A model generated the notes under the pieces. The model searched no databases, had not been told where the DNA came from, and saw only the letters and a program-made list of their open reading frames with translations. Below, in pieces: positions 37,457 to 45,360 of a DNA stretch of 64,000 bases. Numbering within the stretch: the first letter of the stretch is position 1; each line of letters starts with the position of its first letter. Origin of the DNA: Amycolatopsis taiwanensis DSM 45107 (GTDB taxonomy: Bacteria > Actinomycetota > Actinomycetes > Mycobacteriales > Pseudonocardiaceae); the NCBI RefSeq assembly GCF_000519205.1, contig NZ_JAFB01000016.1, positions 1-64,000 of the forward strand, in the 5' to 3' direction. Position numbers and translations under genes: made by a program.

Positions 37457-39538
37457 ATGACGAAATTCGGCGTGCTGGGACCCCTGACGATCGAAAACGG
37501 CAGGGGTGAGGGCCTCCAGCTACGCGGAGAGCGGTTGAGGTCACTCCTCGCGATGCTGCTGTTCCGGGCCAACCAGCGCATCTCCATCCCACAACTGGTC
37601 GACGCCATCTGGACCGATCTGCCCCCGAAGTCCTACGCCTCGAACCTGCACACCTACGTTTCGCGGCTCCGCGAGCGGCTGGACGGAGTCCAGATCGACC
37701 ACGCGTCCGACGGCTACCGGCTACAGGTCCAGCCCGAAGACCTCGACCTGCTGATGTTCCGCGAAGAAGCCGACGCCGGCATCCGGGCCGCACGCAGCGG
37801 CGATCCGGCCCGTGCGGCGAAGCATCTGCGCCGGGCCCTGGCCCAATGGCGTGGCCAGCCACTGAGCGACCTGCACGTGCCCCAGCTCACCACCGAAGCG
37901 AGCTGGCTGGAGGCGGAACGCCTTGCGGTACAGGAAGAATGCATCGATGCCGAGCTTGCCAGCGGCCACCACGCCGAACTGGTCGGTCCGTTGCAGGGCA
38001 TGCTCGCCGAGAACCCGCTCCGGGAACGCACCGCGTCCCAGCTGATGTATGCCCTGCACTATTGCGGACAGCGTGCCCAGGCGCTGGAGGTTTATCAGCG
38101 GACTCGGGCAGCCCTGGTCGAAGAACTCGGTGTCGAGCCGGGCGCGATACTCCGCCGCGCGCATACCGCGGTCCTCAACGGCGACGATCGAAGACCGCGC
38201 ACGCCGGCCGTCTGCGCGTCGCCGTGGCCGGTCTGCCAGTTGCCCCCGATGGTCACCGATTTCTCCGGCCGCGAAAGGGAAATCGGCACGCTGACCGATC
38301 CGGCCCCGGTGACCGTGATCAGCGGCGAGCCGGGGGTGGGCAAGACCACACTCGCGGTTCAGGTCGCGCACCGGCTGCGGTCGGACTTCCCGGACGGCCA
38401 GCTGTTCATCTCGTTGAACGGCACGACGGCGCCGCGGGAAGTCGGTGCCGTGCTCACCGACGTGCTTCGTTCCCTGGGCGTCGGCGCAGCGGATATTTCC
38501 GAAGACCTGCAAGCCCGCGCGTCGGCCTACCGCGGCATGCTCACCGACCGCCGGGTGCTCGTCGTGCTCGACGACGCCGCCGACCCGGCCCAGGTCCGGC
38601 CGCTGCTCCCGGGCCTGCGGGGCTGCGCGGTACTGGTGACCAGCCGCCGGAAGCTCAGCGCGCTCGAAGGGGCACGGCGGATCGAACTCGGCCCGCTCAG
38701 CGACACGGAGGCCGGGCAGTTGCTGGGCCGGATCGCCGGCGCGGACCGCATCAAGGAGGACTGGGCGGCGGCTACCCGGATCATGGCCGCATGCGGCAAC
38801 CTTCCGCTGGCGCTGCGGATCGCGGGCACCCGATTGACGGTCCGCCCGCATCTCGACCTGGCCACGCTGGCCCACAAGCTCGAGGACGAGCGACGCCGCC
38901 TGGACGAGCTGAGGGCCAGCGACCTCGAGGTGCGCGGCAGCATCGCGCTCAGTTATCAGGGGTTGAGTCCACCCGCACAAGACGCCTTACGCGCGATCGC
39001 TTGGTGCCGTAACACGGAGCAACCTGCCTGGGCGACCACCGCGCTGATCAACCATCCGGCCTCCGACGGCATCGTCGAGGAACTGGTGGAGGCGAGCCTG
39101 CTCCAGCCCGTCCGGAAGGACGCCACCGGAGAGCCCCGGTACCGATTGCACGACATGGTCCGGCTCTACGCGACGGAACTCGGGGCGGCGATGGACTCAC
39201 GTGCCGACCGGGTGGCCTCCATCCGTGGGCTCGCGGACGCCGCGATCGGACTGGCGGACCAGGCCGCCCGCGAGCTTTCGCCGGCTACGCTCACCCCCGC
39301 CGAGCTGCCGCCGCAACCGTTGCCGACCGATCTGGTCGAACGCCTGGTTGCCGACCCGGAGGCATGGTTCGCCACCGAGCGGGAAAACCTGGTCGGCGCC
39401 GTCGAGTCCATGTGCGCGCTGGGCTGGCGCTCCGAGGCGGTGCTGCTGACCGAGCGCCTCGCCGTCTACCTCCGGATGCACGGACACCACACCGACCTGC
39501 ACACCTGTCACCACACCCTCGCCCAATACACCTCGTAG
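37457..39538 (+). CDS. SARP-type regulator with NB-ARC domain, lacking TPRs
   Basis: A 693-residue AfsR/DnrI/RedD-type activator. The winged-helix domain starts at residue 1 (KFGVLGPLTIENG, SYASNLHTYVSRLRERL), the bacterial activation domain covers about 90-245, and an NB-ARC ATPase follows with P-loop ISGEPGVGKTTLA and the VLVVLDDA Walker B. AfsR relatives continue with TPRs to about 1000 residues; this protein stops shortly after the domain linker (HTCHHTLAQYTS). GGAGGAAGGCGAG precedes the ATG. The upstream 90 bp are unusually AT-rich. No biosynthetic cluster adjoins it. Confidence 0.87.
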   Translation: MTKFGVLGPLTIENGRGEGLQLRGERLRSLLAMLLFRANQRISIPQLVDAIWTDLPPKSYASNLHTYVSRLRERLDGVQIDHASDGYRLQVQPEDLDLLMFREEADAGIRAARSGDPARAAKHLRRALAQWRGQPLSDLHVPQLTTEASWLEAERLAVQEECIDAELASGHHAELVGPLQGMLAENPLRERTASQLMYALHYCGQRAQALEVYQRTRAALVEELGVEPGAILRRAHTAVLNGDDRRPRTPAVCASPWPVCQLPPMVTDFSGREREIGTLTDPAPVTVISGEPGVGKTTLAVQVAHRLRSDFPDGQLFISLNGTTAPREVGAVLTDVLRSLGVGAADISEDLQARASAYRGMLTDRRVLVVLDDAADPAQVRPLLPGLRGCAVLVTSRRKLSALEGARRIELGPLSDTEAGQLLGRIAGADRIKEDWAAATRIMAACGNLPLALRIAGTRLTVRPHLDLATLAHKLEDERRRLDELRASDLEVRGSIALSYQGLSPPAQDALRAIAWCRNTEQPAWATTALINHPASDGIVEELVEASLLQPVRKDATGEPRYRLHDMVRLYATELGAAMDSRADRVASIRGLADAAIGLADQAARELSPATLTPAELPPQPLPTDLVERLVADPEAWFATERENLVGAVESMCALGWRSEAVLLTERLAVYLRMHGHHTDLHTCHHTLAQYTS

Positions 39539-39569
39539 GGTCACCTTGCCGAGCCGGCAAGGTGACCCT
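39537..39569. terminator. Bidirectional terminator after the SARP gene
   Basis: A perfect 15-bp stem, AGGGTCACCTTGCCG with its complement around AGC, begins within the stop codon of the SARP gene and ends 14 bp from the stop of the convergent membrane-protein gene. Confidence 0.85.
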
Positions 39570-39582
39570 CGTGGCAGATCGG

Positions 39583-40080
39583 TCAGGCGGCCTGCTTGGC
39601 CTTCACGTAGCGACGGTTGGCGGGCATCCAGACCATCACCAGCGTCGCGATGGCCAGGAGAGAGGTCAAGCCTGCCAGTCCGTTCATGGCGCCGGTGCCG
39701 ACGTCGATGAGTTGGATAAGGCCCACGACGATCGCCACCGCGGCCACGATCGTGGTCAGCACGTTCGCCCAGACCCGCCCTGCCAGCACACCGAACACGA
39801 GCAGGAGTACCGCGAGCACGATGGCGACGTAGGCGCGGGTGTTCAGGGTGCTGACCGCGTCGTCGATCATCGAGCCGGCGCCGAGTTCGTTGGCCAGATC
39901 CGCCAGATCACCCAACACGCTCACCGCGGCGTCGCGACCGCCGGTGAGGAACAGGATCTGGTCGATAATGCTGACGACAGCGGTGAGGACGGCCAGGCCC
40001 AGGGTGACGGTCAGAGTGCCTGGGCGACTCATGACGGCCGCGCCATTCGGGCTGGTGACCTGGGCAGTGGGATGGGACAT
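39583..40080 (-). CDS. Four-helix membrane protein
   Basis: A 165-residue membrane protein with helices near 22-45, 82-105, 108-130 and 138-155 and a short basic C-terminus (NRRYVKAKQAA). I do not recognise a family; similar proteins of unknown role are common in actinomycetes. The ATG at 40080 fits the usual short polar N-terminus. It stands alone between the SARP gene and manA. Confidence 0.7.
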   Translation of the reverse strand: MSHPTAQVTSPNGAAVMSRPGTLTVTLGLAVLTAVVSIIDQILFLTGGRDAAVSVLGDLADLANELGAGSMIDDAVSTLNTRAYVAIVLAVLLLVFGVLAGRVWANVLTTIVAAVAIVVGLIQLIDVGTGAMNGLAGLTSLLAIATLVMVWMPANRRYVKAKQAA

Positions 40081-40242
40081 GACGACCGTGTTCTCCTCGT
40101 AGCGAATTGAGTTCCCTCTTTTGGGTCTTGACTGACCCGAGTGGGGGAAGGATGCCGCAACCCACTACACGGAACGAACACAATTCGTCACAACGTCCAT
40201 CAGCGACGGAAGCGAGAACTCACCTGGGTGGAGTCTTGCGTC

Positions 40243-41475
40243 TCAACGCCGATGTACCGAGCCGGAGGTGGCGCGGAAGAGCTGGGCGCGCCCCTCGCCG
40301 ACCGGGCGAAGGGTGACCGGAGGGTTCGACGCGGGCAGCCACATCGACTGGCCGCGGGCCAGCTCCACCGAACGACCGTCGTCCGCGCGGACGGACACCG
40401 CACCGGCGGTGCAGAGCAGGATCTGCGGACGGCCCCCGTGTGTCCGGAGCTCACCGCGGTCCCCCGCGTCCCATTCGCACCGCACCAACTCGAACTCGGG
40501 CGCGTCCGTGGTGTAAACGTCGCCGCAATCGCCCGCTTCACCGCGCAACACCGGCATGTCACAGCACGTGAAGTCCACCACGCGCAGCAGTTCCGGCACG
40601 TCGACGTGCTTCGGGGTCAGCCCGCAGCGCAGGATGTTGTCGGAGTTGGCCAGTATCTCCACGGCGGTGCCGTGCAGATAGAGGTGCAGGTTCCCGGCCG
40701 GCAGATAGATCGCCTCGCCCGCGCCCAGGATGAGCCGGTTGAGCAGCAGCGCGGCCAGGACCCCGGCGTCCCGCGGGTGCGCCTCGCCCAGTTCCAGGAT
40801 TGTCCGGCACTCGGTGTCGAACTCTCCGTGGTCCTTGACGTGGAGCACGCATGCGTCCAGCACCTCGGGCAGCAGCTCGTCAAGGGTGGCCTGCGGCAGC
40901 GTGATCCAGGTCGTGAACAGCGCCCGCATGCCGTCGGAGTCGGGCTGCGCGGCCAGCAGTTCGGTGTACTTGGCCAGGCCGGGCGTCTCCACCGCACGCA
41001 GCAGTTCGACCGTCCGGTGCGGGTCGCGGAATCCGGCCAGCGCGTGGAACTCGGTGAGGGCGCAGACCAGCTCCGGCTTGGCCGTCGGGTCCGGGTAGTT
41101 GCGGTTCGGCGCGTCCCGCGTGATGCCTGCCGCCTCCTCGCGGGCGTAGCCCTCGCGCGCCTGCCCGGCCGACGGGTGCGCCTGCATCGACAGCGGTTCC
41201 TCCACCGCCAGGATCTTCAGCAGGAACGGCAGCCGGTTCTCCCAGCGCTGCGCGCAGTCTCGCCCGAGCTGCCCCTCGGGGTCGGCCTCGATGAGTTCGA
41301 GCAGGCTGCGCTCCACCCCATCGGTGCCGATCACCAGGGACGGGTCGCCGGGGTGGGCCCCCATCCACAACTCCGCCTCCGGATGCGGCGACGGCACCTC
41401 CCTGCCCTGCAACTCCGGGATGGTCGTCCTGGACCCCCACGCGTAGGGCCGCACGGCATTGCGGAGCAGCTCCAC
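40243..41475 (-). CDS. manA: Mannose-6-phosphate isomerase
   Basis: A 410-residue type I phosphomannose isomerase that interconverts fructose-6-P and mannose-6-P with zinc. Signature segments are PYAWGSRTTIPEL, AELWMGAHP, the metal-binding LSMQAHPSAGQA (Gln and His), KPELVCALTEFHAL (Glu), and EAIYLPAGNLHLYLHGTAVEI with the His ligand. It starts the supply of GDP-mannose for mannolipids and polysaccharides. It corresponds to Rv3255c and is downstream of the TobH-like gene on the same strand. Confidence 0.94.
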   Translation of the reverse strand: MELLRNAVRPYAWGSRTTIPELQGREVPSPHPEAELWMGAHPGDPSLVIGTDGVERSLLELIEADPEGQLGRDCAQRWENRLPFLLKILAVEEPLSMQAHPSAGQAREGYAREEAAGITRDAPNRNYPDPTAKPELVCALTEFHALAGFRDPHRTVELLRAVETPGLAKYTELLAAQPDSDGMRALFTTWITLPQATLDELLPEVLDACVLHVKDHGEFDTECRTILELGEAHPRDAGVLAALLLNRLILGAGEAIYLPAGNLHLYLHGTAVEILANSDNILRCGLTPKHVDVPELLRVVDFTCCDMPVLRGEAGDCGDVYTTDAPEFELVRCEWDAGDRGELRTHGGRPQILLCTAGAVSVRADDGRSVELARGQSMWLPASNPPVTLRPVGEGRAQLFRATSGSVHRR

Positions 41476-41528
41476 TTGTTTCTCAACTCCTAGTCAGTGG
41501 CCATCGTTCGAGGCGAACAAGCCGGCAC

Positions 41529-42632
41529 TCAGGCGGTCGCCGGCGTGAAGTGACCGGCCCCGCCCATGGTTCCCGCCGCGAGCCCGAGGTAGAGCGCGGC
41601 GAGTTCGAACCGTAGCGCGAGCACGCCCGCGCGCACCGGGTCCTCCCCGGCGATCTCGTCCGCGGGTGCGATCAGGCCCGCTCCGGGCAGGGTGTGCGTC
41701 GCCTCGTACCGGGCCGTGTCCGCGGCTGGGCCGGTGTGCACCGCCAGCAGCAGGACGCGCGGTTTGGGGCCGGCCGGATCGGTGTCCGGGTCGGCGAAGA
41801 TGTCCCGCTCGCTGCTGCTCGCCAGTGCCGCGCGCAGCAGCGCCGGACGGGCCACCGCCTGGCGGAAGTCGGCGACGTCGCACACCGTGCCCGCATGCGC
41901 GCCGAGCGAGTAGGCAGCGTGTTCGGCAACCGCCAGAGCAAGCGGATCGAGCCCCCACAGCAGCGGGACTCGCTCGGCGAGCTGCAGCGCCAGTGCCTTC
42001 GCGGGGTTGGCGAAGGAGTCACGGCCCAGGTGCCCGCGTTCCGCCTCGGCGTCGAGCTGGTCGGCCAGCGACTCGACGTCGGCCACGAGCAGGCCGAGCG
42101 CGTTCGCGGTGAGCAGGCCGGCGGCGAGACCGCGGGCGAAGGTCAGTTCCGGCGGCACCGGGACGCGCGGGGTCAGCAGGATGCCCTTGCCCGCGATCGA
42201 CGCGGCCACGGGCCCCTCCTGCGGGCCGGACAGCACGACACTCGCGCCGTACCGCGCCGCCCGTTCGATGCCGGCGGCCAGTTCCCGGTCTCCCGGGTCG
42301 TCGGTGTGCGCGAAGACGACATCGAGCGCGCCGATCCAGGGCGGTACGGCGTCGGCGGTCACGATCGGGACGGGGCAGGAGGGCGCCAGCAGGGCGGCGA
42401 GCAGCCTCGTCACCGCCCGGCCCACGCCAGGCCGCACCACCAGCACCACCGCACGCGGCCGGCCGACGTCGAGCCGGTCGGCGAGTTCGGTCTCGGCGGC
42501 GACCTCGGTGGTCGACCGGACCTGGGCACCGGCCATCGCCGCGGCTCGCAGCAGCCCGTGCGAATCGGCCTCCGCCAGCCTCGCGGGGTCGTCGAGCAGG
42601 GTGTCGTCAAGCACCGTCGGCACTGGTGTCAT
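41529..42632 (-). CDS. TobH-like SIS-domain protein
   Basis: A 367-residue protein homologous to Rv3256c, often named TobH. It contains two sugar-isomerase-like halves (LRAAAMAGAQVRSTTEVA near 28-45; a second around VPLLWGLDPLALAVAEHAAY) but lacks an obvious catalytic Glu/His set I can assign. Placement between manB and manA suggests a role in sugar-phosphate handling. It overlaps the Trm112-like gene by 26 nt in another frame, indicating tight coupling. Confidence 0.82.
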   Translation of the reverse strand: MTPVPTVLDDTLLDDPARLAEADSHGLLRAAAMAGAQVRSTTEVAAETELADRLDVGRPRAVVLVVRPGVGRAVTRLLAALLAPSCPVPIVTADAVPPWIGALDVVFAHTDDPGDRELAAGIERAARYGASVVLSGPQEGPVAASIAGKGILLTPRVPVPPELTFARGLAAGLLTANALGLLVADVESLADQLDAEAERGHLGRDSFANPAKALALQLAERVPLLWGLDPLALAVAEHAAYSLGAHAGTVCDVADFRQAVARPALLRAALASSSERDIFADPDTDPAGPKPRVLLLAVHTGPAADTARYEATHTLPGAGLIAPADEIAGEDPVRAGVLALRFELAALYLGLAAGTMGGAGHFTPATA

Positions 42633-42819
42633 CCGGGTTCGTGGCCTCGTCGAGCAGGAGCACCGGGATGCCGTCGCGCACCGGGAACACCCGCCCGCAT
42701 GCGGTGCAGGTCAGTGCGTCCGCATCGGGGTCGCTCGGCGTGCCCACCCGCAGCGGCGCGTGGTCCGGCGAGGGACACGCGAGGATCTCCAGCAACTGGG
42801 CATCGAGCGTGACAGCCAT
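42607..42819 (-). CDS. Trm112-like small zinc protein
   Basis: A 70-residue Trm112/UPF0434-type protein. LLEILACPSPDHAPL, LTCTACGRVFPVRDGIPVLL show the family's zinc ribbon (one Cys in ACPSPDH, two in CTACGR) and the conserved PVRDGIPVLL strand. Eukaryotic Trm112 is a partner of methyltransferases; the bacterial role is unclear. It sits between manB and the TobH-like gene, as in mycobacteria. Confidence 0.85.
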   Translation of the reverse strand: MAVTLDAQLLEILACPSPDHAPLRVGTPSDPDADALTCTACGRVFPVRDGIPVLLLDEATNPDDTSADGA

Positions 42820-42848
42820 AGCTTCTCCTTACCACGCCTCACCGGCGA

Positions 42849-44231
42849 TCAACCACGGACAATCGCAAGCACGTCACCGGCGAGGGCGTCCACCGCCTCC
42901 TGGGTGGGCGCCTCGACGTTGAGCCGCAGCAGCGGTTCGGTGTTGGAAGGCCGGAGGTTGAACCAGGCGCCGTCGGGCAGGTGCACGCTGAGGCCGTCGA
43001 GCTCCTCGATCGTCACGCCGGGGCGGCCGGAATAGGCGTCCTTGACCGCCTGCTGGCGCGCCCGCTGGTCGCCCACCGTCGAGTTGATCTCGCCGGAAGC
43101 GGCGTAGCGCTGGTACTCGGCGGTCAGTCGAGAGAGCGGGACGTCCTGCTCGCCGAGCGCGGCGAGCACGTGCAGCGCGGCGAGCATGCCCGTGTCGGCG
43201 CGCCAGAAGTCGCGGAAGTAGTAGTGCGCGGAGTGCTCACCACCGAAGATCGCCCCGGTGCGCGCCATCTCCGCCTTGATGAACGAGTGACCGACGCGAG
43301 TGCGCACCACCTTCCCGCCGTGCTCGGCCACGATCTCGGGCACGGCCTTCGAAGTGATCAGGTTGTGGATGATCGTCGCGCCCGGTTCCTTGGCCAGCTC
43401 ACGGGTGGCCACCAGCGCGGTGATCGCGCTCGGCGACACCGGGTCGCCGTTCTCGTCGACCACGAAGCAGCGGTCGGCGTCGCCGTCGAAGGCCAGGCCC
43501 GCGTCGGCGCCCACCTCGCGGACCTTGGCCTGCAGGTCGACCAGGTTCTTCGGGTCGAGCGGGTTGGCCTCGTGGTTCGGGAAGGAGCCGTCGAGCTCGA
43601 AGTACATCGGCACGACCTCGATCGGCAGGGGAGGCAGCGCACCGGATGCCGACGGCATGCCGAAAACGGTGGGGACGGTGTGCCCGCCCATGCCGTTACC
43701 GGCGTCCACCACGACCTTGAGCGGCCGGATCGCCGAGAGATCGACCAGGTCGCGCAGGTAGGCGGCGTAGTCGGCGAGCACGTCACGCTCGGTCACCGTG
43801 CCCGGCGCACCCTGGAACTGCGGCACGCCCTGCTCGACGGCCGCGCGGATCTCGGCCAGCCCGGTGTCCTGGCCGACCGGCGCGGCGCCGGCCCGGCACA
43901 GCTTGATGCCGTTGTACTCGGCCGGGTTGTGGCTCGCGGTGAACATGGCGCCGGGCAGGTTCAGCGAGCCGGAGGCGAAGTAGAGCTGGTCGGTGCTGGC
44001 CAGGCCGATCGACACCACGTCGACGCCCTGGGAGGTGACGCCTTCGGCGAACGCGGCGGCCAGCGACGGGGAAGACTCGCGCATGTCGTGCCCGACGACC
44101 ACCGATGCCGACTCGGACTTGATCAGCCGCGCGAACGCGGCGCCGAAGTCGCGTACCAGGCCGGCGTCGAGTTGCTTTCCGACCAAGCCACGGATGTCAT
44201 AGGCCTTCACGATGGCCGACAGGTCTGACAC
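42849..44231 (-). CDS. manB: Phosphomannomutase/phosphoglucomutase
   Basis: A 460-residue alpha-D-phosphohexomutase. All four signatures are present: the phosphoserine loop TASHNPAEYNGIK, the metal-binding DGDADR, the sugar-recognition GGEHSAH and the phosphate-binding RPSNTEPLLR. It converts mannose-6-P to mannose-1-P for GDP-mannose. It corresponds to ManB (Rv3257c) and leads into the Trm112-like, TobH-like and manA genes. Start is GTG at 44231. Confidence 0.95.
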   Translation of the reverse strand: MSDLSAIVKAYDIRGLVGKQLDAGLVRDFGAAFARLIKSESASVVVGHDMRESSPSLAAAFAEGVTSQGVDVVSIGLASTDQLYFASGSLNLPGAMFTASHNPAEYNGIKLCRAGAAPVGQDTGLAEIRAAVEQGVPQFQGAPGTVTERDVLADYAAYLRDLVDLSAIRPLKVVVDAGNGMGGHTVPTVFGMPSASGALPPLPIEVVPMYFELDGSFPNHEANPLDPKNLVDLQAKVREVGADAGLAFDGDADRCFVVDENGDPVSPSAITALVATRELAKEPGATIIHNLITSKAVPEIVAEHGGKVVRTRVGHSFIKAEMARTGAIFGGEHSAHYYFRDFWRADTGMLAALHVLAALGEQDVPLSRLTAEYQRYAASGEINSTVGDQRARQQAVKDAYSGRPGVTIEELDGLSVHLPDGAWFNLRPSNTEPLLRLNVEAPTQEAVDALAGDVLAIVRG

Positions 44232-44352
44232 GCGTTCTCTCCGGCTCCTTCGACGACTGCGGATAAGGGAAGCCTACCGGGCTCGACCAGCGGACTCCCA
44301 TGAGATCGGCACGCGGGCGCCACCGATTTTCGGATGCGCCAGGTGCACTCGT

Positions 44353-44709
44353 TCAGGAAATCGGGTCGGGCAGGACGCGCAGGTGCCCGCGCCGGCCGGA
44401 GGAGACGTCCGGTTCGGGGGGCGGCGCCGGGCGGTCCGAGCGGCCGGCCTCGCGGACCGCCTCGGCGAGCGCGGTCAGCTCGTCGTCGGAACGGTCGGGA
44501 GCGGCGAACTCGCCCTCGTGCCGGACGACCTCCCAGCCCTTCGGGGCGGTCAGCCGGAGCGCGTGCTGCTCGCACAGGTCGTAGGAATGCGGCTCGGACG
44601 CCGTCGCGAGGGGACCGACCACCGCGGTCGAATCGCTGTAGGCGTAGGTAAGCGTGGCGACCGCGGGATGTGCGCACCCCGTCCGCGAACACTTTCGTAC
44701 GCTCGACAC
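44353..44709 (-). CDS. DUF3499 family protein (Rv3258c-like)
   Basis: A 118-residue protein with a compact N-terminal zinc-binding-like region, SSVRKCSRTGCAHPAVATLTYAY and SYDLCEQHALRL (C-x4-C and C-x2-H), then a disordered tail. This is the conserved DUF3499 found upstream of manB in actinobacteria. The function is unknown; a WhiB- or translation-linked role is only speculation. It diverges from the following metallopeptidase-like gene. Confidence 0.88.
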   Translation of the reverse strand: MSSVRKCSRTGCAHPAVATLTYAYSDSTAVVGPLATASEPHSYDLCEQHALRLTAPKGWEVVRHEGEFAAPDRSDDELTALAEAVREAGRSDRPAPPPEPDVSSGRRGHLRVLPDPIS

Positions 44710-44895
44710 GAAGATGGACGATAGCGCGTCTCACCGACAACTCCACGCAGGCGCACCGGCATGCTGACCGGGAACGCCATTCAAAACGCAAGATCGGCAC
44801 CCATGGCGACGGACAACGAGGGCTTGGCTGCCCGCACACGTTCTGAACAACACTGCAGGCACTTCGCGGTGGCTTCGGCGGGTAACCTTCCATCT

Positions 44896-45360
44896 GTGTC
44901 CACGGCTCGCAGCTCCCGACAACGACGGCTGATCCGCCGAGACCGGCATGGGCGCGGGCTGCGGGGGCCGCTCTACCCGGCGTCGCTGCCCGCGGCGACC
45001 AGCCGGGCGGAGAAGTTCGACCAGCTGGTGCTGGACGCGCTGGAGCCGATCGAGGCCCGCTGGCGCGACCAGCTGACCAAGCTCGATGTCGCCGTGGACG
45101 ACGTGCCCGAGGTGCGCGGCCAGGCCGCGGAGGAGACCGAGGGCGTGCTGCACGACGGCGCGGTTCCGCTGTCGCGGCTGGTACCGGCCGGTGTGGACCG
45201 CACGGGAATGCCGACGCGCGCCCGGATCGTGCTCTACCGCCGCCCGCTGGAGGCGCGCGCCAAGGATCCGGCCGAGCTGGCCGAGTTGGTGCACGACGTG
45301 CTGGTCGAGCAGGTGGCCGGCTACCTGGGCGTGGAACCGGACATCATCGAGGGAGATTGA
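44896..45360 (+). CDS. Metallopeptidase-family protein without a zinc motif
   Basis: A 154-residue protein of the zincin-like family represented by Rv3259 (RGLRGPLYPASLPA near the N-terminus, RARIVLYRRPLEARA in the middle). In the family's active members the last helix contains HExxH; here the corresponding helix reads ELVHDVLVEQVAGYLGVEPD with no such motif, so it is probably not a protease. Start GTG at 44896. Its last 17 bp overlap, tail to tail, the end of the membrane-protein gene on the other strand. Confidence 0.8.
   Translation: MSTARSSRQRRLIRRDRHGRGLRGPLYPASLPAATSRAEKFDQLVLDALEPIEARWRDQLTKLDVAVDDVPEVRGQAAEETEGVLHDGAVPLSRLVPAGVDRTGMPTRARIVLYRRPLEARAKDPAELAELVHDVLVEQVAGYLGVEPDIIEGD

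Noticed and set aside
44761-44895. N-terminal extension of the metallopeptidase-family gene
   Set aside because: The extra 45 codons are low in family similarity and overlap the divergent promoter region of DUF3499; GTG at 44896 gives the usual start.
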